From Porphyromonas gingivicanis JCM 15907 (GTDB lineage Bacteria > Bacteroidota > Bacteroidia > Bacteroidales > Porphyromonadaceae): DNA of 64,000 nt. The notes under the pieces were generated by a model. The model saw only the letters and a program-made list of their open reading frames with translations, had not been told where the DNA came from and ran no database searches. Each line of letters opens with the position of its first letter. Position 1 is the first letter of the stretch. The stretch lies in the NCBI RefSeq assembly GCF_000614585.1, contig NZ_BAKX01000002.1, positions 186,001 to 250,000 on the forward strand, written 5' to 3'. Made by a program: the position numbers and the translations under genes. This document shows positions 49,408 to 59,066 of the stretch, in pieces.

Positions 49408-49845
49408 ATGCAGATTCCTATTATCAATAAGTCGAACAATCCCTTGCCTCGCTATGCGACTCCTCTCTCGGCAGGAGTAGATCTTGCTGCTTTTTTGGAG
49501 GAGCCTGTGCTCCTTAAGCCTGGAGAGCGCAAGCTCATACCTACGGGTATTTCAATAGCTTTGCCAGCAGGTTACGAGGCACAGATACGCCCTCGTAGTG
49601 GCTTAGCTCTAAAGAAAGGTATCACACTGCTTAATACTCCCGGTACAATCGATGCAGATTATCGAGGTGAGATAGGGGTTATTCTTATCAATCTTTCCCA
49701 AGAGGAGGTCGAAATAGTTTCGGGAGACCGCATCGCTCAGATGGTTATAGCGCGGTATGAAACGGTAGAATGGAAATCCGTAGATACGCTTGACGAGACC
49801 GAACGAGGTACAGGTGGTTTTGGTCATTCGGGTGTTAAGAATTAG
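49408..49845 (+). CDS. dut: Deoxyuridine 5'-triphosphate nucleotidohydrolase
   Basis: 145 residues, trimeric dUTPase that keeps uracil out of DNA and makes dUMP for thymidylate. The five motifs are visible: [48 protein letters not shown] as [10 protein letters not shown], and C-terminal [10 protein letters not shown]. It heads the conserved Bacteroidetes cluster dut-TPR-DUF4292-EnvC-like. Confidence 0.95.
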   Translation: MQIPIINKSNNPLPRYATPLSAGVDLAAFLEEPVLLKPGERKLIPTGISIALPAGYEAQIRPRSGLALKKGITLLNTPGTIDADYRGEIGVILINLSQEEVEIVSGDRIAQMVIARYETVEWKSVDTLDETERGTGGFGHSGVKN

Positions 49846-49871
49846 TAGGGTAGTTGTGTAGTGGTTGTTCT

Positions 49872-51614
49872 ATGAGATGTTTACCTTTTAAGCACCTATC
49901 GATAAGTCTTGTTGGATTATGGGTTAGCCTCTTTTCGCTCTGTGCTCAGGGGGTGGATGTTAAGGCGACAGATAGCCTTCGTGCGCAATTTCTTTTTGAG
50001 CAAGGTATGATGGCACTCCATACCGACAAACCTTCTTTAGCTTATCACTTGCTTTCTAATTCCTTTTTTTACTCACCCTCTGCAGCCGCAGCACATGCTT
50101 TGGCAGAGCTTACACAAGGGCGCATATCGGCTCGTTCATATGCGTGGGCTCAAAAGGCATTTGAACTTTTGCCTTCTGAACAACGCTACATGCATACTTA
50201 TGTAAATGCTTTGCTTCAAAAACAGGAGTGGAGAGAGGCAATAGAGGCACTTGAACGCTATCGGCTCTACGCTCCTACAGAGGTAGAGGCTGCAATGCTT
50301 CTTACCGAAATCTACATTGTGGCAGGTAAGGTCGACAAGGCGGAACAACTCTTCGAAAAAATGTCTCCCCACATGCAAGACACTCCCTACGAGGAGGTAA
50401 TGCATCAGATACGTTTCAAGCTCTTGCAAGCTAAGGGGGCAGATCGTAAGGAGGTGCGTCTCTATGCAGAAGAGCTTTTGAAAAGTCAGATTAAAGAAAA
50501 CCCCGAAAAATCTATTGAAGGACTGTCGCAACTTTTATCGCTTGGAGATACAGAGGGCGTAAGAGAGATTTTGAATCGTCTATCCGAAGAAGAGCGTTTT
50601 CTGCCTCCTTGTGCTTTGATAGCTACTTCTGCCTATATGATAGAGGGTCGCCGTACAGAGGCTTGTAATGAACTCTTACGCTTGATAGGTTCGAGGCAAT
50701 TGTCGCCCGATGAGTTGCTTGCAGCCATTTTGCCCCTATTGCAGCAAGAGACATCAAAGGGAGTGCTTTTCAAAGAGTATAATCCTGTTTACGAAACTCT
50801 CCTAAGCCTTCATCCCGACAAGTATGATTTCCACGCTTCCTACGTACCACAGCTTTATGCGCAGGGCGATACAGAAGGGGCGGTGAAGTATCTTTATAAA
50901 TTGACACAATTATTCCCTAAAGATCATCCAGAGATTTGGGGGGCACTTGTTGAGGAACGTCTTATGAAAGACGATATAGCAGGTGCTGAACATCTTATTG
51001 AAGAGGGATTACAACAGTACCCCAATGACCCTTCGCTCATTGTGTATAGGGGCTTGATTAGAACAGCAGAGGAGAAATATGATTTGGCAGAGCAGCTTTT
51101 CCAAAAAGCTCTTCAACTGACGCCCCCAGAGGAGCGTAGCACACGAGCAGAGATACTCTCGCATTTGGGAGATTTGTACTATGCGCAAGAAAGGGAAGAA
51201 CAGGCTTTTGAGCATTACGAACAAGCTCTTGTCGAAGACCCCAAACAGGTTAATGTGTTGAACAACTATGCCTACTATTTAGCAATTAAAGGTATTGAAC
51301 TCGAAAAGGCAGCACGTATGGCAGCACAAGCTGTAGCTCTCCAGCCCGAGGCTCCTTACATATTGGATACTTATGGGTATATTCTTTACCTTCAAAAAAA
51401 TTATACATTGGCGGAAATTTACCTCCGCAAAGCGATAGAAAACAGTGCCGATAATCCCCAAAGTCGTTTTACCTATCTTATGCACCACTCGGTAGTACTG
51501 GAAGAGATGGGTAAGGTAGACGAAGCAATAGAGTGGCTTGAAAAAGAGTTGACTACTGCACCGAATGAAGAGATTAGGGTACGTATAGAGCATCTCAAAA
51601 AGTTACAAAGGTGA
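49872..51614 (+). CDS. Exported TPR-repeat protein
   Basis: About 580 residues from ATG 49872 with signal peptide (LSISLVGLWVSLFSLCAQ). The mature protein is a stack of tetratricopeptide repeats, most regular in the C-terminal half (AEHLIEEGLQQYPNDPSLIVYRGLIRTAEEKYDLAEQLFQKALQ and similar). TPRs mediate protein contacts; a periplasmic or outer-membrane scaffold is likely. It overlaps the DUF4292 gene start by 4 bases. Its conserved position between dut and DUF4292 suggests a role in outer-membrane assembly, unproven. Confidence 0.8.
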   Translation: MRCLPFKHLSISLVGLWVSLFSLCAQGVDVKATDSLRAQFLFEQGMMALHTDKPSLAYHLLSNSFFYSPSAAAAHALAELTQGRISARSYAWAQKAFELLPSEQRYMHTYVNALLQKQEWREAIEALERYRLYAPTEVEAAMLLTEIYIVAGKVDKAEQLFEKMSPHMQDTPYEEVMHQIRFKLLQAKGADRKEVRLYAEELLKSQIKENPEKSIEGLSQLLSLGDTEGVREILNRLSEEERFLPPCALIATSAYMIEGRRTEACNELLRLIGSRQLSPDELLAAILPLLQQETSKGVLFKEYNPVYETLLSLHPDKYDFHASYVPQLYAQGDTEGAVKYLYKLTQLFPKDHPEIWGALVEERLMKDDIAGAEHLIEEGLQQYPNDPSLIVYRGLIRTAEEKYDLAEQLFQKALQLTPPEERSTRAEILSHLGDLYYAQEREEQAFEHYEQALVEDPKQVNVLNNYAYYLAIKGIELEKAARMAAQAVALQPEAPYILDTYGYILYLQKNYTLAEIYLRKAIENSADNPQSRFTYLMHHSVVLEEMGKVDEAIEWLEKELTTAPNEEIRVRIEHLKKLQR

Positions 51615-52435
51615 AAATAAAAGGAGCTTTACTATGCAGTCTTCTGCTCTTTGGGAGCTTTCTCTTAATGCTCTCTTCTTGTGGCACACGTCAAGAAGCC
51701 TTAGAGGCATCAGCTACGATAGCGGTACGTCCGAAGGAGTATTTGCGACAGTTTTCCGAAACTCGTGTAGAGCCTGTACCTTGGCAAGCCTCGGGTTCTT
51801 TGGCAATAGAAATTCCCAGTTTCTCAATAGATGTTCGCACGGATATATCATTTCATCCAGGATATGGCTTCTATTTTTCTTTCCGTCCCTTACTGTTTGC
51901 TGAAGTAGCGCGTATCTACATTTTGCCCGAAGAACTGATTGTTATAGACCGCTACAACGAGCGTTATTTCAGAACTTCTTATGATTATTTAAGTCAGCAA
52001 CTTACCTTTCCCCTATCCTATTCTATTCTTGAGAGTTTGCTCTTGGGAGAAGCAGTACGTCCTTTTGAAAAGATAGGTTTTGCCGAAGAAGGAGAGGTTG
52101 AAGTGCATCCCTCCGATTGGCCTATATACCTACATTATCGCTTAAACGATCTTATCCGTCCACATCGAGCCGTAACAATGCCCCTTTACCGAGGAGTGCA
52201 TGCCGTTATAGATTATGCTTCGTATGCCAGTCGTACACCCGGAGCATTGCCGACCGATGTTAAGATTCAGGTTTTTCGCCAAGGACATCGACAGGTAGCA
52301 TTGCACTATGTGAGCCGTTCATTGCATCGAGAGGTTTCTGCAGCTGAACGTTTACGCCCCAACATTCCATTTGAGTACCGAGAGATGAGAACGGATGAGG
52401 TGGTTCGTTTACTTCGTAGTTTGTTTCAAGATTAG
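51611..52435 (+). CDS. DUF4292 outer-membrane-type lipoprotein
   Basis: 274 residues with GTG start overlapping the TPR gene by 4 bases. Lipoprotein signal LLCSLLLFGSFLLMLSSC. The mature part fits DUF4292, a LolA/LolB-like beta sheet fold (SGSLAIEIPSFSIDVRTDISF ... FYFSFRPLLFAEVARIYILPEELIVIDRYNERYF). Such folds bind lipids or lipoproteins; a role in lipoprotein handling is guessed from fold only. Confidence 0.78.
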   Translation: MKIKGALLCSLLLFGSFLLMLSSCGTRQEALEASATIAVRPKEYLRQFSETRVEPVPWQASGSLAIEIPSFSIDVRTDISFHPGYGFYFSFRPLLFAEVARIYILPEELIVIDRYNERYFRTSYDYLSQQLTFPLSYSILESLLLGEAVRPFEKIGFAEEGEVEVHPSDWPIYLHYRLNDLIRPHRAVTMPLYRGVHAVIDYASYASRTPGALPTDVKIQVFRQGHRQVALHYVSRSLHREVSAAERLRPNIPFEYREMRTDEVVRLLRSLFQD

Positions 52436-52447
52436 ACCCTAAGTAGC

Positions 52448-53740
52448 ATGAAATCTATTCTATATATCTTTCTCGCCATGATTTTGGCGTTATCTTCTAT
52501 AACTTTATCAGCACAAACTAAGTCGAAAAAGGTGCAAAATCTCGAACGTCAGCGCAAGGCTGCTATGGAAGAGATACAGAAGACCAATAAGGAACTGAAC
52601 AAGATTAGCAAGGATAAGTCCAAGAAGCAGAAAGAGGTCAATTTATTGAAGAAAAAGGTCGGTCAGCGTCAGAAAGTAATAAACCTCTTGGATGCCGAGA
52701 TTAAAGCCCTCAATGGAGATATAGATTCGCTTCAACGGCAGGAAAAATACCTAAAAGGAGAAGAAGAGCTACGTAAAGAGGCTTATGCTCGCTCGGTAGT
52801 AGCATTACAACATAGGAAATCTACCACCGACCCTATGCTTTTTGTGCTTTCGTCAGAGGCCTTTGATCAGGCGGTAAGGCGAATGCGTTTTGTATCGCAA
52901 TATGCGTTGGCTCATCAGCAGGCTTCCGCTCAATTGAAAGAGACTCGTTTGGCTTTAGAACAAACTCGTTTTTCTATCGAAGCGAACAGAAACAACAAAT
53001 CGACCCTTTTGGTGCAACGAGAAAAGGAGTGCAATCTCTTACAACAAGAGCAGAAACAGCGCATCTCTGAGGTGCAACAGCTTCAAGGAAAGGAAAAAGA
53101 CCTCAAAGCCCTTCGTCGTAAACAACAGCAACAAATAGCCACACTAAACAAAAAGATCGAGCAACAAATTGCTTTTGAAATAGCCGAAGCAGAGCGCAAG
53201 GCTCGTGAAGAACAAGAAAGACGGGCTCGAGAGGCTGCCGCACGAGGTGAGAAAGCCCCAATTGTCGAAGAGCGTAAGGCGGCTACCAAGGGAGGTTATC
53301 CAATGACCGCAGAGGAGCGCAAATTGGGAGGTAGTTTTGCACAAAACAAAGGTAACCTACCTGCTCCTGTTAATAACAATTACCAAATAGTTGGACGCTT
53401 CGGTGTGCAGCAACACAATCAATTAAGTAAAGTGCAGACCAACAATAATGGAATTGATTTAGAAGTCCCCAATGGCACCAGTGCGCGGGCTGTCTTTGAT
53501 GGTGTTGTTACCTCTGTTTTTGTGATAGAAGGAGCTAAAGTGGCTGTCATTATTCGCCATGGTAACTACCTTACCGTTTATTCAAACATAACTAATGTGG
53601 TCGTAAAGAAGGGGCAGAAGGTCAAGGCGCACCAACCTTTGGGACGTGTAGCTGTAGACAGCTTTTCCAACAAAGCGATTCTAAACTTCCAAGTGTGGCA
53701 CGAGCGCACCAAGCAAAACCCAAGTTCATGGATACGATAA
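52448..53740 (+). CDS. EnvC-like murein hydrolase activator
   Basis: 430 residues: signal peptide (LAMILALSSITLSAQ), a long coiled coil (residues ~25-270, rich in Lys/Gln/Glu) and a C-terminal LytM/M23-like domain (~residues 310-425). The zinc ligands of active M23 peptidases are missing: the first His motif is NNGIDLEVP and the HxH is FQVWH, so the domain is probably inactive and acts, like EnvC, by activating amidases during septal splitting. It shares 13 bases with ribF and lies 12 bases after DUF4292. Confidence 0.87.
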   Translation: MKSILYIFLAMILALSSITLSAQTKSKKVQNLERQRKAAMEEIQKTNKELNKISKDKSKKQKEVNLLKKKVGQRQKVINLLDAEIKALNGDIDSLQRQEKYLKGEEELRKEAYARSVVALQHRKSTTDPMLFVLSSEAFDQAVRRMRFVSQYALAHQQASAQLKETRLALEQTRFSIEANRNNKSTLLVQREKECNLLQQEQKQRISEVQQLQGKEKDLKALRRKQQQQIATLNKKIEQQIAFEIAEAERKAREEQERRAREAAARGEKAPIVEERKAATKGGYPMTAEERKLGGSFAQNKGNLPAPVNNNYQIVGRFGVQQHNQLSKVQTNNNGIDLEVPNGTSARAVFDGVVTSVFVIEGAKVAVIIRHGNYLTVYSNITNVVVKKGQKVKAHQPLGRVAVDSFSNKAILNFQVWHERTKQNPSSWIR

Positions 53741-54704
53741 AATTGATTCGCACCGAAGAGGGTATCTCTTTACCCAAAGGTGTGGCACTCGCAGGCCCCG
53801 TAGTTGCGACTATGGGAGTGTTTGATGGGGTGCACTTAGGACATAAATATCTAATCAATTGCCTTAAAAACGAGGCAAAAAAAGCAGGTCTTCATTCTGC
53901 TATTATTACTTTTGATCAACCCCCAATTGCGGTGGTTCGCCCCGATGTACCCTACGAAAAGCTCCATTCAGAAATAGAAAAATTGGAGCATCTTATGGCT
54001 ACAGGGGTCGATTATGTTGTTGTTTTACCTTTCGATCCTCCTTTGGCAGCTCTCTCAGCAGAGGAGTTTTGCTCCAGTATATTGGCAAAGGTACTGAGGG
54101 TAAAAAAGCTTCTCATGGGGTATGATCATAATTTCGGACGTCCGCCACAAAAGGGAGCTCCTCGCACGGACTATCACACCATCGGTGCATGCTATGGTAT
54201 AGAAATACTCCCCCAAGATCCTATCTATGACAAAGAGTTAGGATTGCCTTATAGTTCCAGTTCTGTGCGCAAGTTGTTGCGAGAAGGCTCTTTAACTACT
54301 GCCAATCGTTTCTTGGGATACCCTTACTGCCTAAGAGGTTCTGTAGTAGGAGGGTTGGGTTTAGGACGTAAGTTCGGCTATCCAACTGCCAATATCTCTT
54401 TAGAAGATAGTCACAAACTTATCCCTCCCCATGGTGTGTATGCTGTTTGGGTAACTATCGAGGGGCAACGCTATGGTGGTATGCTTTACATTGGCAGACG
54501 CCCCACTATTGCAGATGGACTTGAGGAGAGTATCGAGGTAAATATATTTGATTTTATGGGCAATCTTTATGATGCTAAACTTTCGATCGATTGATAGCCC
54601 ATACAAGAGGAGAGATGCGTTTCGATACACACCAAGAATTAGTAGCTCAAATCGATAGAGACTTCGAGGAAGTACACATGATATTGACAACAGCAACCTG
54701 TTAA
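53728..54704 (+). CDS. ribF: Riboflavin biosynthesis protein RibF (FAD synthetase/riboflavin kinase; frame broken at ~54591)
   Basis: Bifunctional enzyme making FMN and FAD from riboflavin, ~325 residues. The N-terminal nucleotidyltransferase has VATMGVFDGVHLGHKYL and MGYDHNFG; the kinase domain has GLGLGRKFGYPTANIS. ATG 53728 is chosen; a codon upstream lies deeper in the EnvC-like gene. The frame ends at 54594 after AKLSID. One missing T near 54591 restores LIAHTRGEMRFDTHQELVAQIDRDFEEV and a stop at 54704, the normal C-terminus. Confidence 0.93.
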
Positions 54705-54764
54705 AAGAAAAGGAGAGTACAGTCTCAATAGATTTATCGGACATATTTTTTCAATCATACAGAT

Positions 54765-54797
54765 AACGCCTACATTCGTGTGGGCGTTTTTCTTTAG
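54765..54797 (+). terminator. Terminator after ribF
   Basis: AACGCCTAC / GTGGGCGTT stem (one G-U) with a small loop and a following TTTTCTTT. It separates ribF from the convergent birA gene. Confidence 0.8.
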
Positions 54798-54883
54798 AGG
54801 AGTTGTGAAAATTTCTTCTTAAACCTGACGTATATATGCCAAATTCATTGCATTGTTATCGACACTCAGGCACTCTCCGTTGC

Positions 54884-55657
54884 TTAGTGTAAGTAGGCAA
54901 TTTCTTTGAAGGCAAAAGAGCGTTGTTCTCCTTTTTTGTCTCTCACTTGTAAGAATCCTTCTTCCGATACGGTCTCTATCTTTCCAAGAAACTCACCACC
55001 TAACTTCAAATCCTCGTAGATGTGCCAAGTCCCTTTTCGGTAGAGCAGTGAGCAGTACTCCGATAGTATTTCGCTCTTCCAATATTTCCCTTCCGCCCAA
55101 GGGAGTCTATCACTCAATCGTTTTAATAATTCCTCCCGAACTTCTTTTAGCGGGATCTCTTCTTTATTAATAAGTCGTAACGAAGTGGGGTTTGGGAGTA
55201 TACTGGGGAAGCTATATTCATTGACATTCAATCCAATGCCAATTACCGAAAAGCGGACATAAAGCCCCTCAATGGAATGCCCGATGAGAATACCTGCAAT
55301 TTTACAGTCGTTATAGTAGATATCGTTAGGCCATTTAATGAAAAGATTTTGGGGATAAGGAACATAATTTTGTAGCGTATCGATAATGCCCAATGCCGTT
55401 AGGATAGAGATGCGAAAACTTTGGTGAGGGCAGAGATAAGGATAGCGTACCAAGATGGAAGGGAGTAAATTTAAGCCTCTGGAGGAGTACCACGAATTAC
55501 CACGTTGCCCTCGCCCTTGCGTTTGAAAGTCCGCGTCTATAAATGCACCTGATGGCAGAGTTTCATCACTCTCTGCCAGAGCAAAAAGGTGGGTATAGGT
55601 ACTCTCTATAGAGGGCGAAGATGGTTGAATAGGATTAAAAATCAATGGCTTCATCAT
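54884..55657 (-). CDS. birA: Biotin--[acetyl-CoA-carboxylase] ligase
   Basis: 257 residues, without the N-terminal DNA-binding domain of E. coli BirA, so it is a monofunctional ligase. It attaches biotin to carboxylase carrier domains. Motifs: ADFQTQGRGQRGNSWYS (biotinyl-AMP loop), IKWPNDIYY with the catalytic Lys, and KIAGILIG; a C-terminal SH3-like domain (GTWHIYEDLKLGGEFLGKI). It overlaps the end of the YjbR gene by ~23 bases, a pair conserved in Bacteroidetes. Confidence 0.93.
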   Translation of the reverse strand: MMKPLIFNPIQPSSPSIESTYTHLFALAESDETLPSGAFIDADFQTQGRGQRGNSWYSSRGLNLLPSILVRYPYLCPHQSFRISILTALGIIDTLQNYVPYPQNLFIKWPNDIYYNDCKIAGILIGHSIEGLYVRFSVIGIGLNVNEYSFPSILPNPTSLRLINKEEIPLKEVREELLKRLSDRLPWAEGKYWKSEILSEYCSLLYRKGTWHIYEDLKLGGEFLGKIETVSEEGFLQVRDKKGEQRSFAFKEIAYLH

Positions 55658-56027
55658 CTACGGATAAAAGCTGAGGATACTCTTTGATTAGATATTTGGG
55701 TAACTTCTTTACTACACAACAGTAGGAGTGCTTTATCAATTGCTCTACCAAAGCGGAGGGAATCTCTCTTTTTAGACGGATCCTGCTCCAATACTTCTTA
55801 TTCAGATGAGGGGCTGGTATTACATTACTATCGTACCGCTCACGGATTTTTCTGGCTACCTCTTCTGTACTTTTCAAAGCGACACTTTCTTTTTCTTCAT
55901 CTAACGGTATAATGGCAAATATCTTGCCCACTACCTTAAAAACGAGCGTTTGATCGTCAAAGGGAAAAGACTCTGTTGCTTCTGGGAGTGAGAGGCAAAA
56001 CTCTCGTACTTGGATTATATCGGTCAT
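55635..56027 (-). CDS. MmcQ/YjbR family DNA-binding-type protein
   Basis: 130 residues from ATG 56027; an upstream in-frame codon at 56069 overlaps the rdgB promoter region and is not chosen. YjbR fold: REFCLSLPEATESFPFDD, VGKIFAIIPLDEEKESVALKS and the YWSRIRLKREIPSALVEQLIKHSY segment. Proteins of this family have a double-wing-like fold and unknown function. Its gene is divergent from rdgB, with only 47 bases between. Confidence 0.82.
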   Translation of the reverse strand: MTDIIQVREFCLSLPEATESFPFDDQTLVFKVVGKIFAIIPLDEEKESVALKSTEEVARKIRERYDSNVIPAPHLNKKYWSRIRLKREIPSALVEQLIKHSYCCVVKKLPKYLIKEYPQLLSVDDEAIDF

Positions 56028-56074
56028 CTTGCTAAATTTGCAGGAAAGTCTTACTACAATACATAGCAAAAGTA

Positions 56075-56674
56075 ATGCAAAAACTCATCTTTGCTTCCAA
56101 CAATGCTCATAAGATAGAGGAGGTAAGAAGTATCCTTTCTTCTCCATACGTTGTTGTTTCGCCCAAAGAAATAGGTGTAACGAGCGAGCCCGAAGAGAGT
56201 GCCGATACACTTGAGGGTAATGCTCTTATAAAAGTACGAGCACTCTACAAAATAGTGCAAGCCCCCTGCTTTGCTGATGATACGGGGTTGGAGGTAGAAG
56301 CGTTGAATGGTGCTCCCGGTGTGCGCTCAGCTCGCTATGCCTCTGCAGAGCATGATGATAAAGCAAATAGAAGATTGCTTCTCAAAGAATTGTCTTCTAC
56401 TCCTTGTCCCCGTAAAGCTCGCTTTCGGACTGTAATTGCTTACATTGATGAGGCAGGGCAAGAACATCTTTTTGAGGGGGTTGTCAAGGGAGAAATCATA
56501 AAAGAAGAAAGAGGTAACTGTGGCTTTGGTTACGACTCTATTTTCGTGCCAATGGGAGCAACACAAACCTTTGCCGAAATGTGTGAGAGCGAGAAAAATA
56601 GCATAAGCCATCGGTATAAAGCAGTAGTGGCCCTCAAAGAGTTTTTAGATTCAAATACGGCGTCTGAAGTATGA
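56075..56674 (+). CDS. rdgB: Non-canonical purine NTP pyrophosphatase (RdgB/HAM1)
   Basis: 199 residues. Hydrolyses ITP, dITP and XTP to keep damaged purines out of nucleic acids. Motifs: LIFASNNAHKIEEV (substrate loop), PCFADDTGLEVEALNGAPGVRSARYA (metal and catalytic Asp), GNCGFGYDSIFVP and SHRYKAV near the end. The stop overlaps the porZ start (ATGA), so the two are translationally coupled. Confidence 0.94.
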   Translation: MQKLIFASNNAHKIEEVRSILSSPYVVVSPKEIGVTSEPEESADTLEGNALIKVRALYKIVQAPCFADDTGLEVEALNGAPGVRSARYASAEHDDKANRRLLLKELSSTPCPRKARFRTVIAYIDEAGQEHLFEGVVKGEIIKEERGNCGFGYDSIFVPMGATQTFAEMCESEKNSISHRYKAVVALKEFLDSNTASEV

Positions 56675-59037
56675 AAAAGAGCTTTTTATTGCTGTCCCTC
56701 TTCTGTCTTGCGATAGCTTTTCGTCTTGAGGGGCAAAATTATCTATGGCAGTCCATTCTTTCCAAGAGTAGCTACTCACAAATCGAAGATACTCCCGAAG
56801 GGATTTTTGTAGTAGGCGATGGCTCTCTCTTTTTTGTGGATAAGAAGAACTACCCTAACAAAAATAAAGAACTTACTGAGGTCTCTTCCCTACTAATAGA
56901 TCGTAAGATGGGGCTTTCAGACAGCCAAATCGCCTCGATACGTTATAGTAGAACCACATCTTCTCTCATTATTTACTACCTATCAGGCAATATTGACATC
57001 CTTAATTTGCAGGGTGAAGTGCGTAACGTGCCAGCTATCTATGAGAACTTGCGCCTTACGGACAAAACCATTTCTCATATCCTTCCCAATGAAGAAAAGA
57101 CCTATCTGGTAGGAGGATTTGGGATATCCAAAATGGATCTTGCCCGTGGAGTCATCGATGCTACCTATTTCATCGGGAAAAAAGTACTTAACATAGCCTT
57201 TCGAGATACTTCGATATATGCCCTCCTTCCTGACAATAAACTCTATATAGGTAGTGAGAAAAATAACTTGCAAGACCCCTCTAATTGGAGATTGATAACA
57301 CTCCCCACATCGGGAGCAGACTTTATTTCCTTGGCTCTTAACGGAGAGGAGTTGCTTTTGTTGGATAGCAAAGGAAGGCTTTACACCCTTGCCCTATCCT
57401 CCTTGGAGAGTGCCAATCTTCAACCTCTTTTCATCAAAGAAAAAGTAACCTCTATTGTTTCTACCTCTAATGCTCTTCTCATCATCGCAGAGCAAGAGCT
57501 TTCTCTAAGAGATAGAGAACAAAACAATCGAGTTTTAGTCTCCGAAGAAGCTCCTATTCTTAACCTTTCTAATAATGTAGAAGTAGAAACTTTTTGGTAC
57601 AGCACCTCTCATTTTATCGCTGCTCTCTCTACAACAGGAGGTGCAGCAACGACGGTGCAAAAGTTACATCTCGACAAAAATGCTCCATGGGACAATAATT
57701 ATTTCTACTCTCTCTTTGAAAACAATCGATTCTATACCGTCGGAGGAGGACGTGGCTCCGATAGACACTGGTTACCTGGAACGATTAAAATATTTGAAGA
57801 CTCTCGTTGGACCAACATTACTCCACAAGATGTCTCTCCACAGAGTAATTCTTTCTTCAACGATATGGTATGTATAGCCATAGATCCAACAGATAAAAAT
57901 CATTATATGGTTTCCTCTTGGGGCGAAGGTCTTTTCGAGTTTCGTAATAATGCCTACGTGGCGCATTATTCTATGCACAACTCTCCGCTCCATTCTGCCG
58001 CTCCCGACAAAGACTTCGCAGACCATCTTGTACGTGTGAGTAGTTTAGCTTTCGACAAGAAAGGGGGGCTTTGGATGGCACAAGGCTCAGTGAGAGAAAA
58101 TATCCTCTATCGTACCAAAGAAGGGGAGTGGTACAAATATTATCACCCTACTCTTATTAATGTTAACTCCTTCGGAGAAACACATCTTATGAGCAATGGA
58201 GATGTATGGATTACCATTGCTCGTCGTGGCGATGCTCAAAAAGGAATACTCGTACTAAACAATGGAGGAACTCTCGATAATACGGGAGATGACAAGATGC
58301 TCTATATCCCTCAATTTATGGATAGAACTGGTAAAAGCATTGCCACGCAAACCATCTTCACACTGCAACAAGACCGCAATGGAATGCTTTGGTTAGGAAC
58401 AGACAAAGGACCTTTGGTTGTTTCTAATCCTTTAGGCATACTACGTAATCCAAACGCTTCTCCTATTGCTTCTCGTCCAGTGGGTGGTAAAGAGCCCAAC
58501 CTCTTCTATGTTTTGGATAATATCCCTATTGTAACTATTGCCGTAGACAACATTAACAATAAATGGATGGGAACTGACGGAGGGGGGCTTTATCTTCTAA
58601 GTGCCGATGGTACAGAGATTTTAGAACACTTCACCACCAGCAATAGTCCATTGCTTTCAGACAAAATCCGCACACTTAACCTTGACCCCAATTCGGGGCT
58701 TCTCTACATCACAACTCCCGTAGGACTCATGACCTACCAGACAGGTAATAGAGCATCTACCAAAGAGAGTATGTCTGCTATCCACGTATATCCTAATCCT
58801 GTACGCCCCGAAGACACCGACAAAGTTTCGATAACCGGGCTTACAGTGGGTATGGAGATAAAAGTAACGGACAGCTATGGCAACCTGCTACACTCCTCTA
58901 TGGCTACGGGAACTGAGGTTTCTTTCCCTGCCCGACGCGCTTCTGGAGAGCGCTTTTCTTCTGGGATCTATGTCGTAATGATCTACGACCCCAAAACTAA
59001 GAATAGCGAATTGGTACGCTTTGCTGTAATTGAGTAA
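56671..59037 (+). CDS. porZ: Type IX secretion system protein PorZ
   Basis: 788 residues with a signal peptide ending near RLEGQ. Residues ~20-690 form two seven-bladed beta-propellers (blades such as GMLWLGTDKGPLVVSNPLG and NKWMGTDGGGLYLLSADG). Residues ~705-788 are a T9SS-type sorting domain (VYPNPVRPEDTDKVSITG ... FSSGIYVVMIYD). PorZ is itself a T9SS cargo that stays on the surface and, with PorU, PorQ and PorV, forms the attachment complex that joins cargo to A-LPS. Length and domain order match P. gingivalis PorZ (PG1604), which is also beside an aminopeptidase C gene. It is coupled to rdgB by a 4-base overlap. Confidence 0.9.
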   Translation: MKKSFLLLSLFCLAIAFRLEGQNYLWQSILSKSSYSQIEDTPEGIFVVGDGSLFFVDKKNYPNKNKELTEVSSLLIDRKMGLSDSQIASIRYSRTTSSLIIYYLSGNIDILNLQGEVRNVPAIYENLRLTDKTISHILPNEEKTYLVGGFGISKMDLARGVIDATYFIGKKVLNIAFRDTSIYALLPDNKLYIGSEKNNLQDPSNWRLITLPTSGADFISLALNGEELLLLDSKGRLYTLALSSLESANLQPLFIKEKVTSIVSTSNALLIIAEQELSLRDREQNNRVLVSEEAPILNLSNNVEVETFWYSTSHFIAALSTTGGAATTVQKLHLDKNAPWDNNYFYSLFENNRFYTVGGGRGSDRHWLPGTIKIFEDSRWTNITPQDVSPQSNSFFNDMVCIAIDPTDKNHYMVSSWGEGLFEFRNNAYVAHYSMHNSPLHSAAPDKDFADHLVRVSSLAFDKKGGLWMAQGSVRENILYRTKEGEWYKYYHPTLINVNSFGETHLMSNGDVWITIARRGDAQKGILVLNNGGTLDNTGDDKMLYIPQFMDRTGKSIATQTIFTLQQDRNGMLWLGTDKGPLVVSNPLGILRNPNASPIASRPVGGKEPNLFYVLDNIPIVTIAVDNINNKWMGTDGGGLYLLSADGTEILEHFTTSNSPLLSDKIRTLNLDPNSGLLYITTPVGLMTYQTGNRASTKESMSAIHVYPNPVRPEDTDKVSITGLTVGMEIKVTDSYGNLLHSSMATGTEVSFPARRASGERFSSGIYVVMIYDPKTKNSELVRFAVIE

Positions 59038-59066
59038 TAACAAAACTTAGTATAAACCATTTTTTT

